Source of the DNA: Verrucomicrobia bacterium LP2A
GTDB taxonomy: Bacteria; Verrucomicrobiota; Verrucomicrobiia; Methylacidiphilales; Methylacidiphilaceae
Assembly: GCA_000526255.1 (NCBI GenBank)
Contig: JAFS01000001.1
Location: 806,001-870,000 of the forward strand
Length of the DNA: 64,000 bases
Reading direction: 5' to 3'
This document shows positions 25,093-34,977 of the stretch, one piece after another. The first letter of the stretch is position 1. Each line of letters begins with the position of its first letter. The notes below the pieces were generated by a model, which did not search any database, was not told the DNA's origin, and saw only the letters and a list, made by a program, of their open reading frames with translations. The translations under genes were made by a program, and so were the position numbers.

Positions 25093-27604
25093 ACCCCTCG
25101 AGAGTAGCGTAGCCCAAGCGCCGTCCGAGTTGCTCCCAACCCGAGGGCTCTTCTGGCAGCACCTCTTGCTGCTGGTTCCTTTCTCTTCGAAGCACGGCCT
25201 CCATGCGCCGCAGGAATCGATAGCCCTCCTCGAAAACTTGGGCCAGCTTGGGTTCGACGGAGCGAAGTGCGACAAATGCCTTCCAGAAGTTGGGCTGCCT
25301 CTTTCCTTCCCCCATCAACCAGAGGGTCATCCCAAATTCGATGTCGAGTATCCCCCCCGCACCGGTCTTGAAACGCCGAAAGGACGGAATTTCCCCACGG
25401 CGTTCCTGTTCGATCCGCTCCCGCATGGAGACGACTTCGGCCACCGGGCAGGACGCACTTCGATCACGCCAGATCCGCTCCACCATCGCGATCCATCTTT
25501 CCCCCATCCTCACATTCCCGGCGACAAAGCGCGCACGCGTGAGGACCTGGATTTCCCAAAACTGCGCCTCATCCCGGTAATAGCTCTCGTAGGCTTCGAA
25601 CGGAAGAGCGAGCGGCCCTTCCCCGTGGGGCCGGAGCCGGTAGTCCATGGGGAAAAGAATGCCGGCCGGAAGAGTTTCCCCGAGGAATCGATGAACGGCC
25701 AACGCCGCTTGCTCCCGGGAACCAATGCAGAGGCAATCGAGATCGGATCCGTAAGCCAGCTCCCCGCCTCCAAATCTTCCGAGTGCCACATAGGCCAAGT
25801 CGTCTACATCCAAGCTTCGGCAAGCGAGCTCGACGCAGGCTTCGGCAAGCGCCGTATATTCCTGCTGGATCGCGGGGAGATCGGCCAGCATCAGAATGTC
25901 CCGAAGGAGGATACGCAAGAGTTCGCCGCGGCGGTAGATCCGCGTGGCGAGCGCCGCCTCCCCCGACAAGCCGCTCATCTCGGCGAGATAGTCCGCCTTC
26001 CTCTTCTGCTCTCCTAACGACCGGCTCTGCGTGATCTCTTCGAAGAGCTCCGGCTGGGCAAAGAGGATTTCACTAAAAAAGGAGCTGGCATCGAAAAGCT
26101 GGATCAAAAGCTCGAGCGCCTTCGGATTCGCCGCCAGCGTCTCAAAGAGGAAGGATCGCGCACCATATTTGGAGACAAAGGAGGCAAGGCGGCGGAGAAC
26201 CGTGTCCGGGTCGACCGCCGTGGCAAGCGCTTTCCCCAGGAATGGAGCCAAGCGTCGGAAGGCGCGAGCCGCTCGTGGAGCGCTCAAGAGGGAGTCCCGC
26301 GCCTGGAGTGCCTCGAGATTCCGCGTCGCCTCTTCCGGAAGAGCGAAGAGACGTATGGGAATAGAGATTGCCGATTCAACTTTAGTGATGAAATATTGCT
26401 GGAATAGTTCATGAACAAGCGAACGATGGGCTTGCAACGTCGACTCGAAATCCGGCGGCGACAATCCCAGAGATTCCGCGATCTGCGCCCGCGCCTCCTC
26501 CCCAGTCGGAAGTGAGTGAGTCTGGATCTCTTCTACCATTTGCAACCGGTGCTCGAGGTTCCGCAGAAAGCCGTACGCATCCTTGAGGCCCTCCACTCGG
26601 CCCTGCGGCAAGATCCCCACCGTCGCCAGAGCCCCCAGCGCGGCGCAGGTGGAACGGACCTGAACGATCGGTTGACGCGCTCCATAAAAGAGCTGGAGCG
26701 CCTGCGCGAGAAATTCGATCTCTCGTATGCCTCCGGGGCCGAGCTTCACGTCTCGCAGCCTCTGATCCCCCAGCAGGATTTCCGCATCGATCCGAGCCTT
26801 CATCTCGGCGATCTCCTCGAAGACCTCCTCCGTGAGGTGACGCGGAAAGCAAAACTGCTGTCGCAGAATCTCGAACTCATACCCGAGATCGGGCTCCCCC
26901 GCGACGAATCGCGCTTTGATTAATGCCATTCTCTCCCAGGTTTCGCCCGATGCGGCGTAATACCGCTCGCACTCGGAAAACGAGGGAACCAGGGCGCCGG
27001 CGTTCCCGTCAGGGCGCAGGCGTAAATCCACCCGAAAGAGCGCACCGACTCCACTCGAACCCGAGAGCCCGGACACAACGTGTTGAGCAATGGTCGTGCG
27101 AAGGGGCTCCGCAAAAGGCGTCTCTTCGTCACCGGCAACGAAGACGATATCGATGTCGGAGCTGTAGTTGAGCTCTTGTCCGCCCAGTTTCCCGAGCGCC
27201 AGGACGGCAAGCGGACCCTGCTCCACGCGAAGATCTTCAGCAACGATTTGAAGAACGCAACCGATCGAAAAATCGGCGTAACGGGAAAGGGCCAGGACCG
27301 TTTCTTCCCAGGAATGACACCCGGCAAAATCGAGGAAGCCGATCCGCAACTGCTCTCGCTGCTTCAAGGCCCGCAGCGCGTCCAGCTTCCGGGAAGCATC
27401 CGCGCCCTCCCCGCAAAGCTCTCGCCAGTCCATCCCCCACCTGCCGGGACCCCGATTTCCCGTTGCAGCCGTGGCCGCAACCCCAGCGAGCCATTCCAGC
27501 CAATCGGGATGAGAAGCCAGGCGACTGCGCGACACCGAGGAAAAGCGCAAGAACGCAGACAGGGCGGCTTCAAAATTCGAAAAGCGCCCGAACCCCTCGT
27601 CCAT
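25007..27604 (-). CDS. glnE: Glutamine synthetase adenylyltransferase/adenylyl-removing enzyme
   Basis: An 865-residue bifunctional nucleotidyltransferase that adds or removes AMP on Tyr406-type residues of GlnA, controlled by PII. Both catalytic domains are present: GKLGGQELNYSSDIDIVF (about 138-155) and GRFGGGELAYGSDLDCL (about 615). The C-terminal helical part GWEQLGRRLGYATLEGF is normal. It is somewhat shorter than the about 950-residue enterobacterial form. AAGGAGGAGGATTT precedes ATG 27604. Together with glnA and glnB it completes the covalent control loop. Confidence 0.95.
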   Translation of the reverse strand: MDEGFGRFSNFEAALSAFLRFSSVSRSRLASHPDWLEWLAGVAATAATGNRGPGRWGMDWRELCGEGADASRKLDALRALKQREQLRIGFLDFAGCHSWEETVLALSRYADFSIGCVLQIVAEDLRVEQGPLAVLALGKLGGQELNYSSDIDIVFVAGDEETPFAEPLRTTIAQHVVSGLSGSSGVGALFRVDLRLRPDGNAGALVPSFSECERYYAASGETWERMALIKARFVAGEPDLGYEFEILRQQFCFPRHLTEEVFEEIAEMKARIDAEILLGDQRLRDVKLGPGGIREIEFLAQALQLFYGARQPIVQVRSTCAALGALATVGILPQGRVEGLKDAYGFLRNLEHRLQMVEEIQTHSLPTGEEARAQIAESLGLSPPDFESTLQAHRSLVHELFQQYFITKVESAISIPIRLFALPEEATRNLEALQARDSLLSAPRAARAFRRLAPFLGKALATAVDPDTVLRRLASFVSKYGARSFLFETLAANPKALELLIQLFDASSFFSEILFAQPELFEEITQSRSLGEQKRKADYLAEMSGLSGEAALATRIYRRGELLRILLRDILMLADLPAIQQEYTALAEACVELACRSLDVDDLAYVALGRFGGGELAYGSDLDCLCIGSREQAALAVHRFLGETLPAGILFPMDYRLRPHGEGPLALPFEAYESYYRDEAQFWEIQVLTRARFVAGNVRMGERWIAMVERIWRDRSASCPVAEVVSMRERIEQERRGEIPSFRRFKTGAGGILDIEFGMTLWLMGEGKRQPNFWKAFVALRSVEPKLAQVFEEGYRFLRRMEAVLRRERNQQQEVLPEEPSGWEQLGRRLGYATLEGFIEAYEGQRKAIREGYSELCERAQRVPR

Positions 27605-27718
27605 AAATCCTCCTCCTTGTCATCCGTCGCCTAGGAAGCAGACCGCTCGGCTCCAGGACCCGCCCGGCTTTTCCCTCAACCATGCGTAACTTTATTCACG
27701 ACGTTGCCGATCAGTTGC

Positions 27719-28723
27719 TTATAACGCAACCCCCATCAAGGAAGGCGCGAAATAGGTAAAAATCAGATCTGCCCCCGCGCGCTTGATGGCAAGCAGGGAT
27801 TCCCGATAAGCCGCCTCCAAGTCGAGCCAACCGTTTTTTGCCGCGGCCATGATTTGCGCATACTCTCCACTGACTTGGTAGGCAGCAACGGGCAGCAAGG
27901 TTCGGTCGCGAACTTTTGCAATCACGTCGAGGTAGGGTCCCGCCGGCTTGACCATGAGAATATCGGCTCCTTCCTCCTCGTCCAGCTGAGCTTCCAGCAA
28001 GCCTTCGCGAAGGTTGGCCGGATTGAGCTGATAGGTCCTCTTGTCCAAGTATCCCTTCCCCCTCCGACTTCCGATCGCGTCACGAAAGGGTCCATAAAAA
28101 GCGGAGGCAAACTTCACGGCGTAGGCAAGGACGCCCACCCGCTCCAGTTCCGCCGAGTCCAAGCTTGTCCGGATCGCCCCGACTCTTCCATCCATCATGT
28201 CGGACGGTGCAACGAAATCGACCCCCGCTTCACCAAGGATCCGCGCCATCTCGCAGAGAAGGAAGACGGTGGGATCATTCTCGATCTCCCCACTCTCCGG
28301 ATTCCAAACTCCATCATGCCCATGGTTCGTATAGGGATCCAGCGCGACGTCGGCGATCACCAGCAGGCAGGGCGCCCGCTCCTTGATCTCCCGCACCACG
28401 CGGGGAACCAACCCCTTAGGGTCCAACCCAACCGATCCCTTCGCGTCCTTTTTCCCTTCCGGAATGCAGGGGAAAAGAGCGATGGCAGGGATCCCCGCGT
28501 CATGAAGGTCGAGCGCGAACCGAGCGGCATCATCGGGATTGTGACGAAATACCCCGGGCATCGACTCGATCCCCTCCCGCGGACCGCTTTCCTTGCAAAA
28601 CACCGGAGCAACCAGATCGTTTGCGCTCAAGCTATACTCCTCGATCAACCGCCGGACCCCTTCCGTGGCCCGGAGCCTCCGAGGGCGACGCCGCAATACG
28701 AGCTTTTCGGAAGACTTTGTCAT
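27719..28723 (-). CDS. hemB: Delta-aminolevulinic acid dehydratase
   Basis: A 334-residue enzyme that joins two aminolevulinate molecules into porphobilinogen for tetrapyrrole synthesis. Active-site lysines lie in AYAVKFASAFYGPFR and ILMVKPAGPYLDV. The metal region reads ADVALDPYTNHGHDG, without the cysteines of the zinc type, so it is a magnesium type. FVAPSDMMDGR is conserved. The frame extends to 28903, but ATG 28723 matches the family start. Confidence 0.95.
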   Translation of the reverse strand: MTKSSEKLVLRRRPRRLRATEGVRRLIEEYSLSANDLVAPVFCKESGPREGIESMPGVFRHNPDDAARFALDLHDAGIPAIALFPCIPEGKKDAKGSVGLDPKGLVPRVVREIKERAPCLLVIADVALDPYTNHGHDGVWNPESGEIENDPTVFLLCEMARILGEAGVDFVAPSDMMDGRVGAIRTSLDSAELERVGVLAYAVKFASAFYGPFRDAIGSRRGKGYLDKRTYQLNPANLREGLLEAQLDEEEGADILMVKPAGPYLDVIAKVRDRTLLPVAAYQVSGEYAQIMAAAKNGWLDLEAAYRESLLAIKRAGADLIFTYFAPSLMGVAL

Positions 28724-28986
28724 GCCCCAAGCTACGTCGTCCTCTTTTCCCTTTCCAAGGGCTTTCTGCGGAGGAGTTGACGCCCAACGCACCACGGGGG
28801 CCGAGACAACGCAGCCTTTACGGCTTCCTCCTCGTGGAGGATGGGCTCGGTAGAGAGGCGGGCTTCGTCTGACATTGCAGGGTTGGTCGACTCGGCAAAC
28901 CAAAAGAGGGGAACCTCGGTAACCTACTCCTTGCTTTTCAACAGTTTTTTGCCTTTTTAGAGCAGACTCATACGAGTTCTCCGATC

Positions 28987-29622
28987 ATGCCGTGCCTGCA
29001 TCACGTTCAGCATCCCATCCTTCTCGATCGAATTACCCGGCTGCGTGATCGACGGACCGATCAGCGGCTCTTCGTTCGTCTCCTGGAGGAAGCCTCTCTG
29101 GTTCTCGCCGTGGAAGCGACGCGGGATCTTGCGCTACGGCCAATTCCTGTCGTCACTCCCTTAGAAGAAACGCAGGGTGCCATGCTTGCGGATGAAGTCG
29201 TCCTTCTGCCCATCCTGCGCTCCGGCCTGGGGATGCTCCCGCCCTTCCGTACCCTTCTACCACACGCCGCCGTCTCCTTCGTCGGCGCACTGCGCAACGA
29301 GGTGACCCTCGAACCCTCCGTCTATCTCGACCGCGTTACCTCGGTAACTCCCGACGCCTGCATCCTTCTTCTGGATCCAATGCTCGCGACCGGAGGCACC
29401 GCTGCAACCATCCTCACCCTGCTCAAGGGACGAGGAGCTCGTCGCTTCCGCGTCGTCTGCTGTCTCGCCTCTCCGGAAGGGATCCGTAAGGTACAGGAAG
29501 CCCATCCAGATACGGTCATCTACACCGGAGCCATTGATCGCGAGATCGATGCGCATGGCTTCATTCTTCCCGGCTTGGGAGACGCCGGGGATCGCCAATT
29601 CGGGGCCTGCCCGAGTGGCTGA
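28987..29622 (+). CDS. upp: Uracil phosphoribosyltransferase
   Basis: A 211-residue salvage enzyme that makes UMP from uracil and PRPP. The PRPP-binding motif LLLDPMLATGGTAATIL (about 127-143) and the uracil-binding C-terminus IDAHGFILPGLGDAGDRQFG are both intact. A 263-base divergent region separates it from hemB; a promoter was not convincingly identified there. Confidence 0.95.
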   Translation: MPCLHHVQHPILLDRITRLRDRRTDQRLFVRLLEEASLVLAVEATRDLALRPIPVVTPLEETQGAMLADEVVLLPILRSGLGMLPPFRTLLPHAAVSFVGALRNEVTLEPSVYLDRVTSVTPDACILLLDPMLATGGTAATILTLLKGRGARRFRVVCCLASPEGIRKVQEAHPDTVIYTGAIDREIDAHGFILPGLGDAGDRQFGACPSG

Positions 29623-29826
29623 AACGCCGCGGAACAGGACGGCTGAAAACGCACTCGTTTCATATATTATCCAGTGTAATATCATCACTGTTTCATCCAG
29701 GAAAGTCCGCACTCCCTCCTCTCCCTCTCGGGCTTCGTGCTCGCCCGATCTTGGCGAATGCCTCTTGCGCTGGCTGTGGGTAAAAAGAGCCTTGCCTTCC
29801 CTCGGCAAGCTAATAACGTTGCCGCA

Positions 29827-30789
29827 ATGGAGACCCTGGAGAGTCTTCGGACGCTTTACGATCAGCCCTTCCTTTCCCTGCTGACCCGAGCACGCTCCGT
29901 TCACGTGGCCCACCATCCGGAGTCTGAAATCCAGCGCTGCGAGCTCGTGAACATCAAAGGCGGCGGGTGCCCGGAAGACTGCCGCTACTGCGCGCAGAGC
30001 GCGCGGCATACCACGGCGCTGGCCCCTCACAAGCTTCTCGACGCCCCTTCCCTGCTCCGGGCGGCGGAGGAGGCGCGCGCGCACGGAGCCACCCGTCTTT
30101 GTCTTGGAGCCGCTTGGCGCGGCCTCAAGGAAGGAGACGGCCGGCTCGAGGAGGTCTGCCGGCTCGTCGAAGCGATCCGCGGGGAGGGCTTGGAGATTTG
30201 CGTGACCTTGGGACTGCTCGGACCGGCGGCGGCTCGTCGTCTCCGCGAGGCCGGGGTCACGATCTACAATCACAACCTCAACTCCGGACCCAGCTTCTAT
30301 GGAAAGGTCGCAACGACCCACACCTTCGCAGATCGCCTCTCCACCCTCCGTGCCGCGCGAGAGGCCGGCTTGCGCCTGTGCAGCGGAGGCATTCTCGGCA
30401 TGGGGGAAAGCGTGGATGACCGGCTGGAGATGCTGCAGGCACTTCTCGAGCTCGATCCCGCGCCGGAAAGCGTCCCTCTCAACCTTCTCGTTCCCATTCC
30501 GGGCACTCCGCTCGCCTCGCAGCCGCCGGTCAACCCGTTCGATCTGATTCGACTGATCAGCGTGACACGCGTCGTCCTGCCCCGCTCCCGCATCCGGTTG
30601 GCGGCCGGCCGCCGTAGCTTGTCGCTCGAGGCCCAGGCGCTCTGCTTCCTGGCGGGTGCCAACTCTCTTTTCATCGGCGAGCGGCTTCTGACCACGCCCA
30701 ATGCCTCCTTCGACGCGGATCGAGCGCTTTTCGAAACGTTAGGGATCGAGCCGTCCGCTCCCGAATCCTGCGCGCCCTTCCGCAGATAG
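29827..30789 (+). CDS. bioB: Biotin synthase-like radical SAM enzyme
   Basis: A 320-residue radical SAM enzyme. The cluster motif CPEDCRYCAQS (about residues 44-54) and preceding NIKGGG match biotin synthase, as do YNHNLNSGPSFYGKV, GGILGMGES and PLNLLVPIPGTPL. The conserved Arg-containing strand RIRLAAGRRSLS appears near residue 260. It inserts sulfur into dethiobiotin. No other bio gene is adjacent. In the 204-base upstream gap an AT-rich stretch has the inverted repeat CAGTG-N9-CACTG (29672-29690), which does not resemble a BirA operator. Confidence 0.9.
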   Translation: METLESLRTLYDQPFLSLLTRARSVHVAHHPESEIQRCELVNIKGGGCPEDCRYCAQSARHTTALAPHKLLDAPSLLRAAEEARAHGATRLCLGAAWRGLKEGDGRLEEVCRLVEAIRGEGLEICVTLGLLGPAAARRLREAGVTIYNHNLNSGPSFYGKVATTHTFADRLSTLRAAREAGLRLCSGGILGMGESVDDRLEMLQALLELDPAPESVPLNLLVPIPGTPLASQPPVNPFDLIRLISVTRVVLPRSRIRLAAGRRSLSLEAQALCFLAGANSLFIGERLLTTPNASFDADRALFETLGIEPSAPESCAPFRR

Positions 30790-30869
30790 GGTTTTGCCCT
30801 TGGTCGGCACACTAGGGCGAAAGGGAACTTCCTCGACAATCCCACCCCAATCCTTCTAGCCTATAGCGC

Positions 30870-31721
30870 ATGAAGGAATATGCGCATCCCGATGCTCTGG
30901 TGGAGACAGCATGGCTTGCCGAGCATCTGCAGGACCCCGGAGTTCGCATCATCGAGAGCAACGAGGATGTTCTGCTCTACGATACCGGCCATATTCCCGG
31001 AGCGGTGCACATCGACTGGCGGGCGGACCTCAACGATCCCCTGGTCCGGGACTACATCGCTCCCGACCGATTCGCCGCTCTTTGCCGCAAGAACGGCATC
31101 AGCGAGACGACAACCTGCCTTTTTTACGGAGACAAGTCCAACTGGTGGGCCTGCTATGCTCTCTGGGCTTTCCGCCTGTACGGTCATGGCCGGGTGAAGA
31201 TTCTCAACGGCGGCCGAGACAAATGGATCCGGGAGGGACGGCCGCTCGTTCGCGAAAAACCGGTCTACCCGGAAACGTCCTACGCCGTGCCGACCGTCCG
31301 CCACGACAAGGAGATCCGGGCATTTTATGAGGACGTGCGGGCCTTTTTGTCGACCGGCGGCCCTTTGATCGACGTCCGCAGTCCGGGCGAGTACACGGGC
31401 GAGCTCCTTCACATGCCCGAATATCCACAAGAGGGAGCCCTTCGCGGAGGCCATATTCCGGGTGCCAGGAGCGTCCCTTGGAAAACGGCGGTGCGCGAGG
31501 ATGGGAGCTTCAAATCGGCCGATGAGCTCTCTCAGATTTACGAAGAGGGCTGCGGACTCTCCACGGATCGACAAGCGATCGTCTACTGCCGCATCGGTGA
31601 GCGCTCGAGCCATACTTGGTTCGTCCTGAGCTACTTGCTTGGTCATAAGAAGGTCAGGAATTATGACGGATCGTGGACCGAGTGGGGCAACAAGGTCGGA
31701 GCCCCGATCGAACGCCCGTAG
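30870..31721 (+). CDS. Thiosulfate/3-mercaptopyruvate sulfurtransferase
   Basis: A 283-residue two-domain rhodanese. The N-terminal inactive domain contains [14 protein letters not shown] and the C-terminal domain has [13 protein letters not shown] and the catalytic loop [10 protein letters not shown] with Cys240. The CRIGERS loop is close to the thiosulfate type (CysA/RhdA) rather than the mercaptopyruvate type. It lies directly upstream of a SufE-like gene, so it may pass sulfane sulfur into Fe-S or other sulfur carriers; this link is inferred. Confidence 0.9.
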   Translation: MKEYAHPDALVETAWLAEHLQDPGVRIIESNEDVLLYDTGHIPGAVHIDWRADLNDPLVRDYIAPDRFAALCRKNGISETTTCLFYGDKSNWWACYALWAFRLYGHGRVKILNGGRDKWIREGRPLVREKPVYPETSYAVPTVRHDKEIRAFYEDVRAFLSTGGPLIDVRSPGEYTGELLHMPEYPQEGALRGGHIPGARSVPWKTAVREDGSFKSADELSQIYEEGCGLSTDRQAIVYCRIGERSSHTWFVLSYLLGHKKVRNYDGSWTEWGNKVGAPIERP

Positions 31722-31766
31722 AGCAACGATTGACGTTCGCGCCAATTGAGATTTGATTGATGCTCG

Positions 31767-32252
31767 ATGCAAAACGTCGATCCATCGTTACCTGTCCATC
31801 TGCAAGAGGTCGTCGATCTCTTTGCACATCTCCCCGAGCAGGAAAAGAGAGAGCTGCTCATCGCCTATAGCGATCGTTCCGTCGAATGTTCGCCAAAGGA
31901 AGGGGAGAACTTCACTCTCTCGGATATCCGCAAGGATGAGGAGTGCACCGATTCGGTCGGAGTGTTTTTGAAGGCCGATTCGCAAAATCGCCTTCTTTTT
32001 CGAATGACGCTCGGCCCTCATGTGCAGACGCTCACGCGCGCCATGGCCTCCATCCTCTGTCAGGGATTGGCCGGCTCGACCGCAGAGGAAGTAATGGCGG
32101 TCCCGAGCGGCTTTGTTCCAAAAATCGTGGGCACGGAGCTCGTGCGTCAGCGGAGCCAAACCGTCTACTACATCCTCGCACGCATGAAGGGTGCTTGCCG
32201 ACAGCTCCTTGCGGAACGGCGACAGGCGAACTTGGCGAGCTCGGCATCGTGA
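31767..32252 (+). CDS. SufE-like Fe-S sulfur acceptor
   Basis: A 161-residue protein of the SufE family, which takes persulfide from a cysteine desulfurase and passes it to the Fe-S scaffold. The sulfur-accepting cysteine lies in EECTDSVGVFLKA (Cys60), where family members have C-x-S-x-V. LPEQEKRELLIAYSD and the C-terminal helix are also typical. No SufS or SufBCD is near. It overlaps the next gene by GTGA, and follows the rhodanese by 45 bases. Confidence 0.85.
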   Translation: MQNVDPSLPVHLQEVVDLFAHLPEQEKRELLIAYSDRSVECSPKEGENFTLSDIRKDEECTDSVGVFLKADSQNRLLFRMTLGPHVQTLTRAMASILCQGLAGSTAEEVMAVPSGFVPKIVGTELVRQRSQTVYYILARMKGACRQLLAERRQANLASSAS

Positions 32253-32881
32253 GCTCCCCCTCACAAGACGACGAGGACACCTACCGCTCGCTAGGACTGG
32301 GCAGAGCCCCATTGCGCCTGGACGGCGAATCGGGCCTTCGGGAAAAGGCGGTCGCGATGGGAGGCGAGGCGCCCGAGTATCCTCGGGTTCTCATCGGACG
32401 AAGCCGCTATGAAGAGGTGCTGAACCGGCTCGTCTCTGACCGTCTCGTGCACTCCGCGAGCGAACCTTACCTCTTTCCCGAAGGCTTTCTGGCGGCCTAT
32501 TTCCGGGAACGATTGCGATTTGCCGCCTATGACGAAATCCTGCAAGGGTATGGCCCCCAGGCAAATCCGGCATCCGACGGAAAGCCGGCGAATCGGCGAG
32601 CCTACCTCTACCGACGAACTCTCGTTCAGCGGCTCCTCACCCGCATCGAACGGCGACGGACGAGCAGTCGTTCCTGGCTCGATCTGGCATGGCGGAAGAT
32701 CGTCGAGCCGCGCATCGCTGCGGAGTCGCAACTCGTTCGCGTCGACCGAGACGCGCAGCGCGCAATTCTCCGGTCGCTCAATGCATCGCTTGCCTTTTCG
32801 CTGCGGCAGCGCCCGGACCTGCCTTCGCGGCTTTCCGCCGCCCTCGGCATTCCGATTCGCGAGATTCGTGTGATCGTCTGA
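32249..32881 (+). CDS. Conserved-looking hypothetical protein
   Basis: A 210-residue protein with no family I recognise. It is basic and helical, with YPRVLIGRSRYEEVLNRLVSD near the start, an Arg-rich middle (RRAYLYRRTLVQRLLTRIERRR) and a C-terminal SRLSAALGIPIREIRVIV. GTG 32249 overlaps the SufE stop (GTGA), which supports translation as the third gene of the rhodanese-SufE unit. No signal peptide or membrane helix is seen. It converges on sucD 32 bases later. Confidence 0.6.
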   Translation: MSSPSQDDEDTYRSLGLGRAPLRLDGESGLREKAVAMGGEAPEYPRVLIGRSRYEEVLNRLVSDRLVHSASEPYLFPEGFLAAYFRERLRFAAYDEILQGYGPQANPASDGKPANRRAYLYRRTLVQRLLTRIERRRTSSRSWLDLAWRKIVEPRIAAESQLVRVDRDAQRAILRSLNASLAFSLRQRPDLPSRLSAALGIPIREIRVIV

Positions 32882-32913
32882 AGAACGAAGCGGCAACGCA
32901 ACAGCCGGTCAGC

Positions 32914-33786
32914 TCACGCCATGGCTCGGGCCATGCCGCTTCCGATCTCGGCGGGAGAGAGGATGACAGGAATTCCCGCCGCCTCGAAGGCCTCCATCTT
33001 TGCCTTCACAGTTCCGGCGGCTCCCGTAATGACCGCACCCGCGTGCCCCATGCGCCTTCCCGGCGGTGCGGTGGCTCCAGCCAGGAACGCCGCAATCGGC
33101 TTTCGGGAAGAAGTTTTCCAAAACGCGGCCGCTTCCTGCTCCTCAAATCCGCCGATCTCTCCGATGATCAAGATTGCCTCCGTCGCGGGATCCCCCTCAA
33201 ACATCTCGACGACCTCCCTCAACCCTAGGCCATGAACGGGATCTCCGCCGATTCCGACGCAGCTGCTCTGGCCGATGCCCCGCTGCGAGAGCTGCCAAAC
33301 TGCCTCGTAGGTAAGAGTCCCGCTGCGGGAGACGACACCGACGGGGCCTGGTCTATGGATATAACCCGGCATGATTCCGATCTTACACTCTGCCGGTGTA
33401 ATGACTCCCGGACAGTTGGGTCCGATCAGGCGCGTCTCCTTTCCTTCCAAGCAGGCGAGGACCCGGACCATATCGATGGTCGGAATCCCTTCGGTAATGC
33501 AGACGATCAACCCGATACCGGCGGCAGCGGCCTCGAGAATGGCATCCGCCGCTCCGGGCGCAGGCACGAAGATCAAGCTCGCATTGCACCCGGTCGCTTC
33601 CTTCGCTTCGGCGACGGAGTCGAAGACGGGCACGCGCTCATCGAGCTTCTGCCCTCCCCTCCCCGGCGTCACTCCCGCCACGACGCTCGTCCCGTAATCG
33701 AGACAGGCGCGGGCATGAAAGGTTCCGGCTTTCCCGGTAATCCCCTGCACGACGACCCGAGTGGAACGATCCACCAGAATCGACAT
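32914..33786 (-). CDS. sucD: Succinyl-CoA ligase, alpha subunit
   Basis: A 290-residue subunit of the TCA enzyme that converts succinyl-CoA to succinate with nucleotide synthesis. The phosphohistidine loop [13 protein letters not shown] is near residue 245, and the CoA-binding N-terminus has [31 protein letters not shown] and GIGGDPVHG are conserved. It starts immediately after the sucC stop codon. Confidence 0.96.
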   Translation of the reverse strand: MSILVDRSTRVVVQGITGKAGTFHARACLDYGTSVVAGVTPGRGGQKLDERVPVFDSVAEAKEATGCNASLIFVPAPGAADAILEAAAAGIGLIVCITEGIPTIDMVRVLACLEGKETRLIGPNCPGVITPAECKIGIMPGYIHRPGPVGVVSRSGTLTYEAVWQLSQRGIGQSSCVGIGGDPVHGLGLREVVEMFEGDPATEAILIIGEIGGFEEQEAAAFWKTSSRKPIAAFLAGATAPPGRRMGHAGAVITGAAGTVKAKMEAFEAAGIPVILSPAEIGSGMARAMA

Positions 33787-34977
33787 CTACCCAGCCTCCC
33801 GAGCCGCCGCCACCGCTTGCTCTGCCGCATCCGCCAGATCGTCCGCAGTCCGGATGGGGAGTCCCGACCGCTGCAAGATCTCCTTGCCCTCTTCGAAGTT
33901 CGTCCCCTGCAGCCGCACGACGATCGGCACCTTGGGCTTCGCGTGAGAAAGCGCCTCCACCATCCCCCGAGCGATCAGATCGCAACGCATGATGCCACCG
34001 AAGATATGAACCAAAATCGACCGCACTTTGGGATCCGCCATCAGGATGCCAAACGCCTTGACCACCTGGTCCTGGTCTGCCCCTCCGCCAACGTCGAGGA
34101 AGTTGGCCGGCTCCGCGCCGCAGCGCTGGAGGATATCCATCGTAGCCATCGCGAGCCCGGCCCCGTTGACCATGCAGCCGATCTCTCCGGAGAGTCCCAC
34201 ATAATTGAGCCGGGCCTTCATGGCCTCCGCCTCGCGGGTGTCCTCAATCAGTTCCTCTCGGTAACCGGCGATCTCCGGATGGCGAAACAGGGCGTTTTCG
34301 TCAAAGCCGACCTTTGCGTCGATCACAGCGATCTCCTCGTCCTCGACGACAGCGAGCGGGTTGATCTCCACAAGGCTCGCGTCGTTCTCGCAAAAGAAAC
34401 GATAGAGCCGAACCACCACGTCGGCAGCCCGGTTCAGCAAAGAGCCGCGCAAACCCAGACGAGCGGCGAACCCCCGCGCCTGGTAGGGCCAAAGCCCGGA
34501 TTGCGGATCGATCCATATCCGATAGATCTCTTCGGGATTTTTTCGGGCGACCTCCTCGATGTCGACCCCGCCCCGAGAGCTTCCGACGAGCGCGGGACAT
34601 CGACGTTCGCGATCGATGAGGATCGCTAGGTAGAGCTCGCGGACGATCTGCGGAGCCTCGGCCACCAGGAGCCGATTGACCGGGCGCCCTTCCGGACCGG
34701 TCTGCGCCGTAACCAAGACCCCTCCGAGCATCGCCCGCGCGACTCCTTCCACTTGCGCCGGATCTCCGCAAAGCCGCACTCCCCCGGTGAACCCGCTCAA
34801 AAAGCGCCCTTTCCCCCTTCCCCCGGCCAGAATCTGCGCCTTTACAACAAGGGGGCGCTTGGTCAACCCCTCCGCCACTTGCCGAGCCTCCTCGGGACTC
34901 GACGCCACATGACCGGGAGGAATAGGAAGACCATACCGGGCAAGAAGATCTCTCGCTTGATATTCAAAAACGTTCAT
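33787..34977 (-). CDS. sucC: Succinyl-CoA ligase, beta subunit
   Basis: A 396-residue ATP-grasp subunit. Landmarks are MNVFEYQARDLLARYGLP, QILAGGRGKGRF, VEINPLAVVEDEEIAVIDAKVGFD with metal ligands, and NGAGLAMATMDILQ plus FLDVGGGAD. Nucleotide specificity (ADP or GDP) is not decided by eye. The ATG overlaps the stop of the gene upstream (ATGA) and sucD follows with no gap, so three genes are coupled. Confidence 0.96.
   Translation of the reverse strand: MNVFEYQARDLLARYGLPIPPGHVASSPEEARQVAEGLTKRPLVVKAQILAGGRGKGRFLSGFTGGVRLCGDPAQVEGVARAMLGGVLVTAQTGPEGRPVNRLLVAEAPQIVRELYLAILIDRERRCPALVGSSRGGVDIEEVARKNPEEIYRIWIDPQSGLWPYQARGFAARLGLRGSLLNRAADVVVRLYRFFCENDASLVEINPLAVVEDEEIAVIDAKVGFDENALFRHPEIAGYREELIEDTREAEAMKARLNYVGLSGEIGCMVNGAGLAMATMDILQRCGAEPANFLDVGGGADQDQVVKAFGILMADPKVRSILVHIFGGIMRCDLIARGMVEALSHAKPKVPIVVRLQGTNFEEGKEILQRSGLPIRTADDLADAAEQAVAAAREAG

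Noticed and set aside
29660-29695. AT-rich inverted repeat before bioB as a BirA operator
   Set aside because: It lacks the TTGTAAAC/GTTTACAA-type half-sites of biotin operators and its spacing is wrong.
29697-29826. RNase P RNA-like motif AGGAAAGTCCG upstream of bioB
   Set aside because: The motif matches the P4-region consensus, but only about 130 bases remain before bioB and no ACAGAAA-type partner or closing stem is present.
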